From NCBI GenBank assembly GCA_943846675.1, contig OX044357.1:124001-188000 (forward strand): 64,000 nt of DNA, given 5' to 3'. The position numbers and the translations under genes were made by a program. Each line of letters begins with the position of its first letter. Positions within the stretch are counted from its first letter, which is position 1. Shown here in pieces: positions 18,505 through 27,132 of the stretch. This DNA is from UBA987 sp002292105 (GTDB lineage: Bacteria; Bacteroidota; Bacteroidia; NS11-12g; UBA9320). The notes under the pieces are model-generated. The model saw only the letters and a list, made by a program, of their open reading frames with translations, was not told where the DNA came from and made no database searches.

Positions 18505-19257
18505 ATGCAACACTATAGTTCTACTGATCAAAACGGATTGACTCCGATGGTTAAGAATCTATTGATAATCAATGTCCTCTTGTTTGCGGCTAAATATGTT
18601 CTTGAAAGTCGTGGCATTCAGTTAACCTCAATGTTGGGGTTATTCCACCCATATTCTGGTCAATTTAGGCCATGGCAACTGCTAACACACATGTTTATGC
18701 ACGCCGACATAAGGCATATTTTTGGCAATATGCTTGGCCTGTTCTTCTTTGGGCGGATGTTAGAAATGAGGTGGGGGCCACAGCGGTTTTTACTGTTTTA
18801 TCTAATCACTGGTTTTTCTGCCGTACTCGCACATTTTGGAATTATTCAGTATCAAGTGATGCAGTTGATGTTCGAATTGAGTCCAGAAACGATTGAGATT
18901 GTTAAACGGGAAGGTTTAGATATTTTTATGACGAACCCTAGGCTAGCCACAAGCCCTATCGTTGCGCAACTAGCATACTATCTTGGCATACCTACAGTTG
19001 GAGCCTCTGGCGCAATATTTGGCATACTAGGCGCTTGTTTAATACTATTCCCAAACACACAACTATTTCTACTTTTCCCTCCAATTCCAATAAAGTTAAA
19101 ATACGCGATAACATTTTACGGGTTGTATGAGTTATTTAGTGGGATTGCGAACATACCGGGAGACAATGTTGCCCACTTCGCTCACTTAGGAGGGCTTGTG
19201 GCAGGTATTATTATTGTCAAATACTGGAACAAAACCCGTAGAGACAGCTTTTTTTAA
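18505..19257 (+). CDS. Rhomboid family intramembrane serine protease
   Basis: This 250-residue polytopic membrane protein has the rhomboid catalytic serine in TVGASGAIFG (about residue 170) and the partner histidine in HFAHLGGLVAG (about 228). The conserved HADIRHIFGNMLGLFFFG loop (about 67-84) matches the family. It should cleave membrane-spanning substrates within the inner membrane; the substrates are unknown. It lies 5 bp after mutL and 14 bp before a second rhomboid gene. Confidence 0.92.
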   Translation: MQHYSSTDQNGLTPMVKNLLIINVLLFAAKYVLESRGIQLTSMLGLFHPYSGQFRPWQLLTHMFMHADIRHIFGNMLGLFFFGRMLEMRWGPQRFLLFYLITGFSAVLAHFGIIQYQVMQLMFELSPETIEIVKREGLDIFMTNPRLATSPIVAQLAYYLGIPTVGASGAIFGILGACLILFPNTQLFLLFPPIPIKLKYAITFYGLYELFSGIANIPGDNVAHFAHLGGLVAGIIIVKYWNKTRRDSFF

Positions 19258-19271
19258 TATATTAGAAACAC

Positions 19272-20180
19272 ATGTCGCTTCTAGATAAAATACGATACGA
19301 ATTTAACAAGGGCAATTCCCCGATACGCAAATTGATCATCATCAATATTGCTGTTTTCGTATTAAGTGGTTTGGTCATGATGGTGGGCAGAGGACGTGGT
19401 CCAGAATACGCTCAAAAAGCGTCTGACTTTCTTACCTTGTTTTATACCCAAGGGGCCTTCTCTGCTTTTCTGATAAAACCTTGGTCAGTATTCACCTATA
19501 TGTTTTTTCATGCTGGATTATTTCATTTAGCCGGCAACATGTTGTTACTCTTTTATATGGGTCGTATTCTCCTGGATTTTCAAAATAACAAACAGTTTTA
19601 TTGGATTTACTTTGGTGGTGGTTTGGTGGGTGCTTTTATGTACATCCTCATTTACACGATACTGCCAACGTTTGCGGGATTAGGTGGGCCAATGCCCGGA
19701 GCATCTGGAGCTGTAATGGCCGTAGTTGCTGCCACGGCGGTACTGGTCCCTAATTACGAGTTGTATTTGTTTGGTTCTTTCCGTGTCAAAATAAAATGGG
19801 TTGCTTTGGTATTGGTCGGTGTCGACTTGCTGTATCTAACATCTAGTAATCAGGGTGGACACTTGGCTCATTTGGGCGGCGCCTTATTTGGGTCTTTGTT
19901 TATGTTGAATCAACAAGGTCGATTAAATCTAGCCCTTCTGCAATCAATTAAAAACCCGTTTAAACCAAAATTCAAAGTGATGGATGAACGTGATATCTTG
20001 AGGACGCCAAAAGAAAAAGTTAAAACCGAAGCCTCGACTCCACACAGAGCTGGTTCAGGTAAAAACAGTAAGCCCCGTCAAGAAGAGATTGATGCCATCT
20101 TAGATAAGATTAACCAAAGCGGCTACCCTAGTTTAACTAAAGAAGAAAAAGACCTCCTTTTTAGAGCAAGCGACAAATAA
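19272..20180 (+). CDS. Rhomboid family protease with C-terminal cytoplasmic tail
   Basis: The second rhomboid has 302 residues with the catalytic PGASGAVMA (about residue 141), HLAHLGGALFG (about 199) and the FFHAGLFHLAGNMLLLFYMG loop. After the last membrane segment a tail of about 90 residues ends EIDAILDKINQSGYPSLTKEE, a short helical domain I know from many Flavobacteriales rhomboids (DUF6576-like). The tail may regulate or localise the protease; that is inference. The adjacent paralogue lacks it. Confidence 0.92.
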   Translation: MSLLDKIRYEFNKGNSPIRKLIIINIAVFVLSGLVMMVGRGRGPEYAQKASDFLTLFYTQGAFSAFLIKPWSVFTYMFFHAGLFHLAGNMLLLFYMGRILLDFQNNKQFYWIYFGGGLVGAFMYILIYTILPTFAGLGGPMPGASGAVMAVVAATAVLVPNYELYLFGSFRVKIKWVALVLVGVDLLYLTSSNQGGHLAHLGGALFGSLFMLNQQGRLNLALLQSIKNPFKPKFKVMDERDILRTPKEKVKTEASTPHRAGSGKNSKPRQEEIDAILDKINQSGYPSLTKEEKDLLFRASDK

Positions 20181-20181
20181 T

Positions 20182-21216
20182 GTGAAAAAACTATTTCGTA
20201 CAACAATCATAATTCTCAATTGGGTGGTTCTCAGTGCGGTATTGTTATCTTACATAGCCCCATTTATTGATCCAACTAAATCCTGGCATATTGCTTTTAT
20301 GGGATTAACTTTTAAAGCCTGGATAATTGCACTTGTTGGCTTTTTGCTACTAGGCATCTGGCTCAGAACCAAAATGTTTTGGAAAAACATTATTGTCTTT
20401 GGCATTGGCTTACCCTTTCTATTAAGACTTTTTTCATTTCACCCGGATATAGCTACAACTGGTAATTTTAAGGTTGCCAGCTTTAATACGTATGCGATTG
20501 GCATTTATGAGGGTTTGAATAATTCTGCTCAAATTGAAACGTATTTGAACGAACACGATGTTGATTGCGCCGCTTTAATTGAATGGCGATTTAACCAGGG
20601 TAAGATCAGTAAAAAACAATACCCATACCAAGTAAAAATACGAGCAACTAAGGGTTCTAACAACGGAATATTACTGGTATCAAGAAAACCAATACAAAAT
20701 ATAGGGAAGGTTGCGTTTACCAAAAAATCATACAACGCTGCTGGGTTTATCGATATAAGCGTTGAAGGAAAGTTGGTTCGCGTATATGGTATACATTTAG
20801 AAACCACGCGCATAAAATCCAGAGACTATCACAATCTTAAAGGATTAGAATTTGACTCAACCTATACGGAAAACGCCAAAAATGTCGCACAACGTTTGAA
20901 GTTGTCTATGGAAAACCGCGCAGGTCAAGTGGCCGATATAAAAAATCATATGGCTTCATGTGATTTACCTATTATAATAATGGGAGACTTCAACGATACG
21001 CCTCAAAGCTACACCTACCAACAATTGGTGGAAAGCAAACAAGATATTTTTGTAAAATCTGGTAGCGGTTTTGAAGCCACCTTTTTAAAACCGTTCCCGT
21101 TTCTCAGAATCGACTACATCTTTGCCGACAATGCATTTACACCTGTACGGTATTCGTCAACCGATAGCATAAAATCAGATCATAAACTCATCTTTGCAGA
21201 CCTACAAATAAATTAA
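20182..21216 (+). CDS. Endonuclease/exonuclease/phosphatase family membrane protein
   Basis: The 344-residue protein starts with GTG at 20182, one base after the rhomboid stop. It has two to three N-terminal membrane segments (about residues 5-85) and then an EEP-fold domain with the metal and catalytic motifs SFNTYAIG, ALIEWR, YGIHLET, IMGDFNDTP, RIDYIF and SDHKLI. EEP enzymes hydrolyse phosphodiesters in nucleic acids or lipids. With a membrane anchor the active domain is probably outside the cytoplasm; the substrate is unknown. Confidence 0.88.
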   Translation: MKKLFRTTIIILNWVVLSAVLLSYIAPFIDPTKSWHIAFMGLTFKAWIIALVGFLLLGIWLRTKMFWKNIIVFGIGLPFLLRLFSFHPDIATTGNFKVASFNTYAIGIYEGLNNSAQIETYLNEHDVDCAALIEWRFNQGKISKKQYPYQVKIRATKGSNNGILLVSRKPIQNIGKVAFTKKSYNAAGFIDISVEGKLVRVYGIHLETTRIKSRDYHNLKGLEFDSTYTENAKNVAQRLKLSMENRAGQVADIKNHMASCDLPIIIMGDFNDTPQSYTYQQLVESKQDIFVKSGSGFEATFLKPFPFLRIDYIFADNAFTPVRYSSTDSIKSDHKLIFADLQIN

Positions 21217-21220
21217 TACA

Positions 21221-21865
21221 ATGGACTTTTTAGACCCCTCAATTTCTGCTTATGCAGAACAACATACTTCGCCAGAATCTGACTTACAACAAAAGTTAAA
21301 CAGGGATACATACGCAAACGTCTTAATTCCAAGAATGCTATCCGGACACATGCAAGGACGTATTCTGAGTATGTTTAGTAAAATGCACCAACCGAATCTA
21401 ATTTTAGAGATCGGCACGTATACCGGATACTCCGCTTTATGTTTAGCCGAAGGTTTGAAAGAAGGAGGCAAGATTATAACGCTTGACATTAATGAAGAAA
21501 TCGAAGACATGACCAGGGGTTATTTCAACAACACCGAAAACCCAGAGGTCTTTGATTATCGGATTGGAAATGCATTAGATATTATTCCAACCATAACAGA
21601 AAACATTGACATGGTTTTTATCGATGCAGATAAGGAAAATTATAGTGCATACTATGATATGGTAATAGACAAAATGCCCTCAGGTGGAATTATCATAGGA
21701 GATAATGTCTTGTGGAGTGGTAAGGTCTTAGATGTTGAACAACTTGACAAAGATGAGGAAACACAGGCGTTAGATGCCTTCAATAAGAAAATAAACGAAG
21801 ACCAAAGGGTTGAAAATGTTTTAATGCCTGTACGCGACGGCCTGATGGTTATAAGAAAGAAATAA
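21221..21865 (+). CDS. Class I SAM-dependent O-methyltransferase
   Basis: This 214-residue protein belongs to the COMT/caffeoyl-CoA O-methyltransferase-like family. It has the SAM-binding motif LILEIGTYTGYSALCLAEG (about residues 60-78), LDINEEIE, the metal-binding FIDADKENY (about 134) and GGIIIGDNVLWSG. It should methylate a catechol-like hydroxyl group in the cytoplasm; the substrate is not known. It is the last gene of the run that begins with mutL and is followed by a hairpin. Confidence 0.92.
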   Translation: MDFLDPSISAYAEQHTSPESDLQQKLNRDTYANVLIPRMLSGHMQGRILSMFSKMHQPNLILEIGTYTGYSALCLAEGLKEGGKIITLDINEEIEDMTRGYFNNTENPEVFDYRIGNALDIIPTITENIDMVFIDADKENYSAYYDMVIDKMPSGGIIIGDNVLWSGKVLDVEQLDKDEETQALDAFNKKINEDQRVENVLMPVRDGLMVIRKK

Positions 21866-21885
21866 GTCTAAAACCCCCTTTAGAC
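21866..21885 (+). terminator. Hairpin just after the O-methyltransferase gene
   Basis: GTCTAAA (21866-21872) and TTTAGAC (21879-21885) form a 7-bp stem with a C-rich loop directly after the stop codon. Only a weak T-rich tract (CTGTTGTTTC) follows, so it is a modest terminator candidate. Confidence 0.45.
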
Positions 21886-21989
21886 CTGTTGTTTCAAAGC
21901 GCAATCATAATTTCCTTTTTCGATATTTTGTGCGGCTTTTGTGCGGCTTAACCAGACGATTAGGCATAAGAATAACTATTCTGTTTCAT

Positions 21990-21997
21990 TATTTTTG
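21990..21997 (+). promoter_or_regulatory. Putative -7 element before the peptidyl-prolyl isomerase/pgk pair
   Basis: TATTTTTG matches TAnnTTTG and lies 20 bp before the ATG at 22018. A matching TTG box at the usual spacing is not obvious. Confidence 0.4.
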
Positions 21998-22017
21998 CCA
22001 CCTCTAAATAAGACAAC

Positions 22018-22701
22018 ATGAACTTTACTAAATTTTGCTCAATCATTCTCATTCTTGCATCCGTTGGTTGTGGAAATGACACCAAAACAACGACAAAAAG
22101 TAGATCTCAAAAAAGAGAGAAAAAAGTGATAAGCGCTGATTCGATCAAAGAAAAATATGGTGAAGGTCTATACGCTCAATTCAACATTACTGAAGGAAAT
22201 GTGCTTGCCCGTCTTGAAGTGGAAAAAGCGCCTTTAACCGTTGCCAATTTTGTTGCGCTTGCAGAGGGTTCTATGCCTAACGATGCGCGCCCAGCTGGCG
22301 AACCATTTTATGATAACCTCAATTTCCATCGGGTGATAAATCTTGCCAATGGTGATTCGTATGACTTCATGATACAAGGAGGTGATCCTGACGGCACTGG
22401 TCAAGGTGGACCTGGATACCAATTTCGTAACGAGATTCATCCTCTATTGACACATAGCGGCCCCGGCATATTAGCCATGGCTAATAGTGGCCCAAACACC
22501 AATGGTAGTCAGTTCTATATTACCAACGATGCACAGCCTAGTTTAGACGGAAGCTACAACGTTTTTGGTCGGGTTGTTGACGGACAGTCTCGAGTGAATC
22601 AAACCTTAAAGGGTGACAAGCTTTATTACGTTGCTATAATTCGTGTTGGAGAAGCGGCAGAAAACTTCGACGCCATAGAAACATTTAATTCCCTAAAATA
22701 A
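22018..22701 (+). CDS. Peptidyl-prolyl cis-trans isomerase (cyclophilin-type) lipoprotein
   Basis: The 227-residue protein has a lipoprotein signal peptide with lipobox SVGC at about residues 16-19 and then a cyclophilin domain. Typical motifs are NFVALAEG, NFHRVI, DFMIQGGDPDGTGQGGPGY, GILAMANSGPNTNGSQFYIT (about 150-169) and VFGRVVDG. It should catalyse proline isomerisation during folding of envelope proteins, anchored in the periplasm or outer membrane. pgk starts 7 bp downstream, an arrangement whose logic is not clear. Confidence 0.92.
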   Translation: MNFTKFCSIILILASVGCGNDTKTTTKSRSQKREKKVISADSIKEKYGEGLYAQFNITEGNVLARLEVEKAPLTVANFVALAEGSMPNDARPAGEPFYDNLNFHRVINLANGDSYDFMIQGGDPDGTGQGGPGYQFRNEIHPLLTHSGPGILAMANSGPNTNGSQFYITNDAQPSLDGSYNVFGRVVDGQSRVNQTLKGDKLYYVAIIRVGEAAENFDAIETFNSLK

Positions 22702-22708
22702 AAATAGT

Positions 22709-23908
22709 ATGCAAACCGTAGATCACTTTGATTTCTCTGGTAAAAAAGCGCTTGTGCGCGTTGATTTTAACGTCCCTTTAAATGATTCGTTTGACATAAC
22801 CGATGATGCCAGAATGATGGCTGCAGTGCCAACTATCCGAAAAATTTTGAAGGATGGTGGAAGTGCTATTTTGATGAGTCACCTTGGGCGTCCTAAAGGC
22901 GGTCCAGATGCTGCATTCAGCCTAAATCATTTGGTTGACCACTTGGGTATAATTACAGGAGCACCCGTTCATTTTGCCGATGACTGCATCGGTGATGACG
23001 CCATTTCTTTAGCGGAATCCATTAAACCAGGAGAGATCTTGCTTCTAGAAAACTTAAGATTTTACAGCGAAGAGAAGGCTGGAGATCCGGACTTTGCAAA
23101 AAAGCTTGCTCGGCACGGTGATATCTATGTCAATGACGCTTTCGGCACGGCACATCGTGCCCATGCCTCTACATCAGTAGTCGCTTCGTCTTTTGGCAAT
23201 GACAAATGTTTTGGATACATCATGGCAAATGAAATAGCCAACGCAAACAAAGTAATTGCAGAGCCTGCGAAACCTTTTGTCGCCATAGTGGGTGGAGCCA
23301 AGGTTTCAGACAAGTTGCTCATCTTAGAAAACTTGATGCAAGTGGCCGACACCATACTGATTGGTGGAGGGATGGCATATACATTTGTTTCGGCTTTGGG
23401 CGGAAAAATAGGCAACAGTTTATTTGAAGCTGACCGTGTTGAACTTGCCTTAGAACTATTAGAAAAAGCGAAAGCGAAAGGTGTTAAATTGGTGCTTCCC
23501 GTGGACTCTGTTTGTGCTGACGGCTTTACCAATGACGGTGGTTTACTAACCTGTTCGAGCGATTCTATTAACAATGAGTGGATGGGTTTAGACATCGGAC
23601 CAAAGGCTGTTGAGGCCTATGTTTCAGAAATACTAAACGCTAAAACTGTTTTATGGAATGGTCCAATGGGCGTTTTTGAATTCAGCAACTTTGAGAACGG
23701 AACCAAGTCCGTAGCTCATGCTGTCGCTGATGCTACTAAAACAGGAGCCTTTACCCTAATTGGTGGGGGTGATAGCGCAGCAGCTATCAAACAGTTTGGG
23801 TTAAAAGATGAGGTAAGTTATGTCTCTACGGGTGGTGGCGCATTATTAGAATACTTTGAAGGTAAAGAACTTCCTGGTATCGCTGCAATCAATGCTGCGG
23901 TGAACTAG
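22709..23908 (+). CDS. pgk: Phosphoglycerate kinase
   Basis: This glycolytic enzyme transfers phosphate from 1,3-bisphosphoglycerate to ADP. The 399-residue length is normal. Motifs seen are VRVDFNVPL (about residue 16), SHLGRPKGG (about 58), LENLRFY, VNDAFGTAHRAHAS, VGGAKVSDKL, GGGMAYTF, WNGPMGVFEF and GGGDSAAA near the C-terminus. It ends 8 bp before the convergent OmpA-family gene. Confidence 0.97.
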   Translation: MQTVDHFDFSGKKALVRVDFNVPLNDSFDITDDARMMAAVPTIRKILKDGGSAILMSHLGRPKGGPDAAFSLNHLVDHLGIITGAPVHFADDCIGDDAISLAESIKPGEILLLENLRFYSEEKAGDPDFAKKLARHGDIYVNDAFGTAHRAHASTSVVASSFGNDKCFGYIMANEIANANKVIAEPAKPFVAIVGGAKVSDKLLILENLMQVADTILIGGGMAYTFVSALGGKIGNSLFEADRVELALELLEKAKAKGVKLVLPVDSVCADGFTNDGGLLTCSSDSINNEWMGLDIGPKAVEAYVSEILNAKTVLWNGPMGVFEFSNFENGTKSVAHAVADATKTGAFTLIGGGDSAAAIKQFGLKDEVSYVSTGGGALLEYFEGKELPGIAAINAAVN

Positions 23909-23916
23909 AAGGACCT

Positions 23917-25494
23917 CTATCTTCTCAATACCTTAACTTCAAAACGTCGGTTCTTCGAGCGACCAGCGGCATTATCATTAGTGTCGATTGGCTTATCTGG
24001 ACCATACCCCTCTGTTTTGACACGTAGATGGTCTACGCCTTGAACAATAAGAAATCTCTTCACCGATTTTGCTCGATTTTGACTTAAAAGCACATTGTGG
24101 TCGTAACCACCCAAACTGCTTGTATGCCCGCCAATTTCAATCTTCAATTCCGGATAGCGCTTCATAACATCCAACAACTTTCTTAAGCTTTCTATCGACG
24201 CTGGCAAAAGGTCGTGCTTGTCTATATCGAAGTATACATTCTCCAACACAAAACGGTCTCCTACCTTAAGCGTGTCAATACTGGCTACTATTGTTTCTTT
24301 CGTGGCCGTATCATAAACGATATTGTTTGCGGGTAGGTCATCTAAATTACACCCACAAACAGAAGAATCTTTTATGGGCACCAAGGTTACATCATCCATG
24401 ATGTAATATGCCTCTGCTGAGTAGCCCTTAACCTGTGTTAGCGCTATTTCATTTAATGGCTTAAAGCTTCCAATAGTTAGATACTTTTCGCCTCCTGTGG
24501 CCTTATACTTACATTGCAAAAGCATCCACTTACTCTTATAAGGGAGATAGCTTTCATTAATCAATAACTGAGGGCTTGACGACAAAGCTTCATTGATGTT
24601 TTTAAGAGGCTTCTTACTGAATTTAACTCCCAATCCATTGCTCGTATACGCACATTGGTTTGCCAGTCGTACATAGGTCGAAAAACAATATAAGCTGTCT
24701 TTTTTCAAAGGCTTTTGGAGTCTGTTCTGAACATACTCTATATCCTTTACCAAACTGTACACCCGAAAACCGATACAGCCTGTCCCCGACTTACAATCTT
24801 CCGAATAATAAAAATCTGGCGTGGGTGAGGCAGGTGACCATGACTCAACTTCTGTCGTAATCGATGGCATTGAGTTGATAAGCGTGGGATGTATTTCAAA
24901 CATGGCATTGGCAACCAAATTGCGTTCATCATTTGGCCAAAACAAAGCAGTATCAAGTAGGTGAAGGCTTTTGAGTCTCTCCTCTTCTGGTAGATAATAC
25001 GCCAATTCATCGACTCCACGTAGGTTGGCATACGATGTTTGGATTTTAGATTCTCTAAATCTATCGCGATGCTGGACAACTACAAAATCTCCGTACTCCT
25101 TCTTAATTTCGATTTGCGTAATCCCTTCTATGAGTATAACATGCTTAAAACCAATGCTTGTTTCTAATTGTCCATTGTCAAAGGTTTGTGTTAAAACGCG
25201 GGTTCCCGATTCATCATAGTACTGTACCAAACCATCTAGAAACGATGTTCTGTTTTTCGCGTTTACTTTGTATTGGGCCTCTTTTAGGAGGTTTCCTTCA
25301 TTGCCGTAGTAGTGCCAAGTCCCCTTTTGCAATGAATAGGTACCAACCAACCCGGTTAGTTCAGAAACAGATTTCACCTTAACAAAGTCGCCAGATCGGC
25401 TCTTAATCAAAGTGTCGTAAAACAACATGTCTTGTGAAAAACCGTAAAGCGGTAAAAAAAGTAAAACCAATTGTGTTGCAAAGCGCATATCCAA
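23917..25494 (-). CDS. OmpA-family outer-membrane protein
   Basis: The 525-residue protein has a signal peptide (MDMRFATQLVLLFLPLYGFSQ). An N-terminal part resembles MORN-type antitoxin-like repeats (GTWHYYGNEGNLLKEAQY, DGLVQYYDESG), followed by a galactose-binding-like middle region. The C-terminal OmpA peptidoglycan-binding domain (about residues 415-525) has YFDIDKHDLL, IEIGGHTSSLG, LSQNRAKSV and GRSKNRRFEV. It probably tethers the outer membrane to peptidoglycan. It is transcribed alone. Confidence 0.88.
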   Translation of the reverse strand: MDMRFATQLVLLFLPLYGFSQDMLFYDTLIKSRSGDFVKVKSVSELTGLVGTYSLQKGTWHYYGNEGNLLKEAQYKVNAKNRTSFLDGLVQYYDESGTRVLTQTFDNGQLETSIGFKHVILIEGITQIEIKKEYGDFVVVQHRDRFRESKIQTSYANLRGVDELAYYLPEEERLKSLHLLDTALFWPNDERNLVANAMFEIHPTLINSMPSITTEVESWSPASPTPDFYYSEDCKSGTGCIGFRVYSLVKDIEYVQNRLQKPLKKDSLYCFSTYVRLANQCAYTSNGLGVKFSKKPLKNINEALSSSPQLLINESYLPYKSKWMLLQCKYKATGGEKYLTIGSFKPLNEIALTQVKGYSAEAYYIMDDVTLVPIKDSSVCGCNLDDLPANNIVYDTATKETIVASIDTLKVGDRFVLENVYFDIDKHDLLPASIESLRKLLDVMKRYPELKIEIGGHTSSLGGYDHNVLLSQNRAKSVKRFLIVQGVDHLRVKTEGYGPDKPIDTNDNAAGRSKNRRFEVKVLRR

Positions 25495-25555
25495 TGTATT
25501 AACAGTTATTCTATACCGTTTATTGGATAAAAGTAATTTAACGCTTAGAAAATGG

Positions 25556-26444
25556 CTAATGGTGTCCTTTGCGTTTAACCACGCCTCCTGTAACTTCCTT
25601 GATTCTTTGACTATAGAAAAATGCTTTAGGGTCTACTTCAGAAATACTCTCCTTTAACCTGTGAACTTCCAATCGAGTAGCAATGGTCATTACGATATCA
25701 CAGTCGTGTCTTACCTCAAAACTTTTAGGTAAATACCCCCGCTCACCCTTATACACAGAGATGGCTTTTTTGAAATCTTTAACGATGATTTCTTTCACCT
25801 GTTCGTGTTTTTCAGATACGATTGTTAAGGCGGTATACTCTTCAAAACCATCAACAACGTAATCAGACGTTTTCACTGCGGTAAAGTATGTCAGTATAGA
25901 ATACATAGCAGCCTCAATTCCAAAGTTAAATGCGGCAAGAAGGAAGATAATGCTATTCGCAAAGAGTACGATTTCGCCGGTTGATAGTCCAATTTTCTTA
26001 TAGGTATAATGCGCCGCAACCTCAAAACCGTCAATTACGCCCCCACCCTTAATAACAAAACCAACACTTAAACCCATTAAAAACCCACCAAAAATGGCAA
26101 TTAATATTTTGTCGTTGGTTACCGTTGGTATGTTTAACACATTCATAAAAATGGCTAGCAAACCAATGGCAATGATGACCTGTATGGTAAAAGTCGCCCC
26201 AATTTTTTTTGTAGCCCATTATAATGAACGGGATATTGAACACGATTAAAAACCAACTGATATTAACATGGAAAATTTCGTGAGCCAGAATTGAGATTCC
26301 GATAACACCACCATCTAAAAAATGGTTCGGTATCATAAAGCCTTTTAATGCAAAAATGGCACAAAAAACGCCCAATGCAGTATAGGCAAGTGATCGCATT
26401 GAAAGGATCATTTGCCAGTTAACCTTCTGCTTCAACTCAGCCAT
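25556..26444 (-). pseudogene. YitT/DUF2179-family membrane protein, frameshifted in an A8 run
   Basis: Two overlapping minus-strand frames together make one YitT-family protein of about 295 residues. The N-terminal frame (26444 downwards) has LKGFMIPNHFLDGGVIGIS and IPFIIMGYKK. The C-terminal frame (to 25556) has TNDKILIAIFGGFLMG, GGGVIDGFEV and the soluble DUF2179 domain (EHEQVKEIIV-like, SKGERGY-like as YKGERGYL). The switch falls at eight A residues (T8 on the plus strand, 26203-26210). With seven A residues the frame reads MGYKKIGATFTIQ and continues without a stop. It may be a pseudogene, a phase-variable gene, a slippage-corrected gene or an assembly error. The upstream HD-domain gene overlaps it by 8 bp. 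Confidence 0.8.
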
Positions 26445-27012
26445 TTGCTATTAAATCTTGTAAGTGTTTTTGTTTAACTGGTTCTCTGTATTTTCTGGCA
26501 AATGGTGTATGATAGCGATGTCCTTTCAAAAAGTTTATTTGAAGTTTATTCCAATCAGCTCTGCTTTTAATTTGACCCATTGCCTTAAACTCCTCAAATA
26601 ACGTTTCGCCAATGGTATAAAAATTATCAGTACCTAGATAATCTAAATCGGCATCGCAAATAATTTCTTCAAGAAGGTTTTGAGGTTTTTGCGGTATCTG
26701 AGTCGCTAAAATCATCCCATCTATCTTCTTTATATCTTCAGATGTGTACCCCCAAGCAGGAAGTTCTCTTTTGGTAAATTCGACACCTTCTTCTTCATGA
26801 TCAGTGTAGGTCCAAAGAAAGCCCAAATCATGTATTAACGCAGCAGACCTCAATAGATAGGCATCTCTACCTGTTATGCCGTATCGCTTGGCGTATTTAT
26901 TACAAACATCAAGCACTCCCAATACGTGATCCCACGTATGGTAGGACAGTTCTGGTGGAATTGCAGATTTAAATTTGTGTGCTAGGTACTTTTTTAATTT
27001 GCCAATATTCAT
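26437..27012 (-). CDS. HD-domain phosphohydrolase-like protein
   Basis: The 191-residue protein has the HD-domain metal ligands: YHTWDHVLGV (about residues 23-32), AALIHDLGF (about 53-61) with the HD pair, and DHEEEG further on. A later CDADLDYLG supplies the last conserved aspartate. HD proteins hydrolyse phosphate esters of nucleotides; the substrate is unknown here. Its 3' end overlaps the YitT-family gene by 8 bp, so the two are co-transcribed. Confidence 0.88.
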   Translation of the reverse strand: MNIGKLKKYLAHKFKSAIPPELSYHTWDHVLGVLDVCNKYAKRYGITGRDAYLLRSAALIHDLGFLWTYTDHEEEGVEFTKRELPAWGYTSEDIKKIDGMILATQIPQKPQNLLEEIICDADLDYLGTDNFYTIGETLFEEFKAMGQIKSRADWNKLQINFLKGHRYHTPFARKYREPVKQKHLQDLIANG

Positions 27013-27132
27013 GTTCAGCGGGTCATTGATTTATATACTTATTCCACTTTATGTATACCGTAAATGTCATATCTAAATCATCGAAAATTATCAAAGGTAA
27101 AAATTTTAACCAATTGCCAAACTAACATTATT

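Noticed and set aside
23125..23595. Long open frame on the minus strand inside pgk
   Set aside because: It lies wholly within the strongly conserved pgk gene and has no domain; it is a shadow frame.
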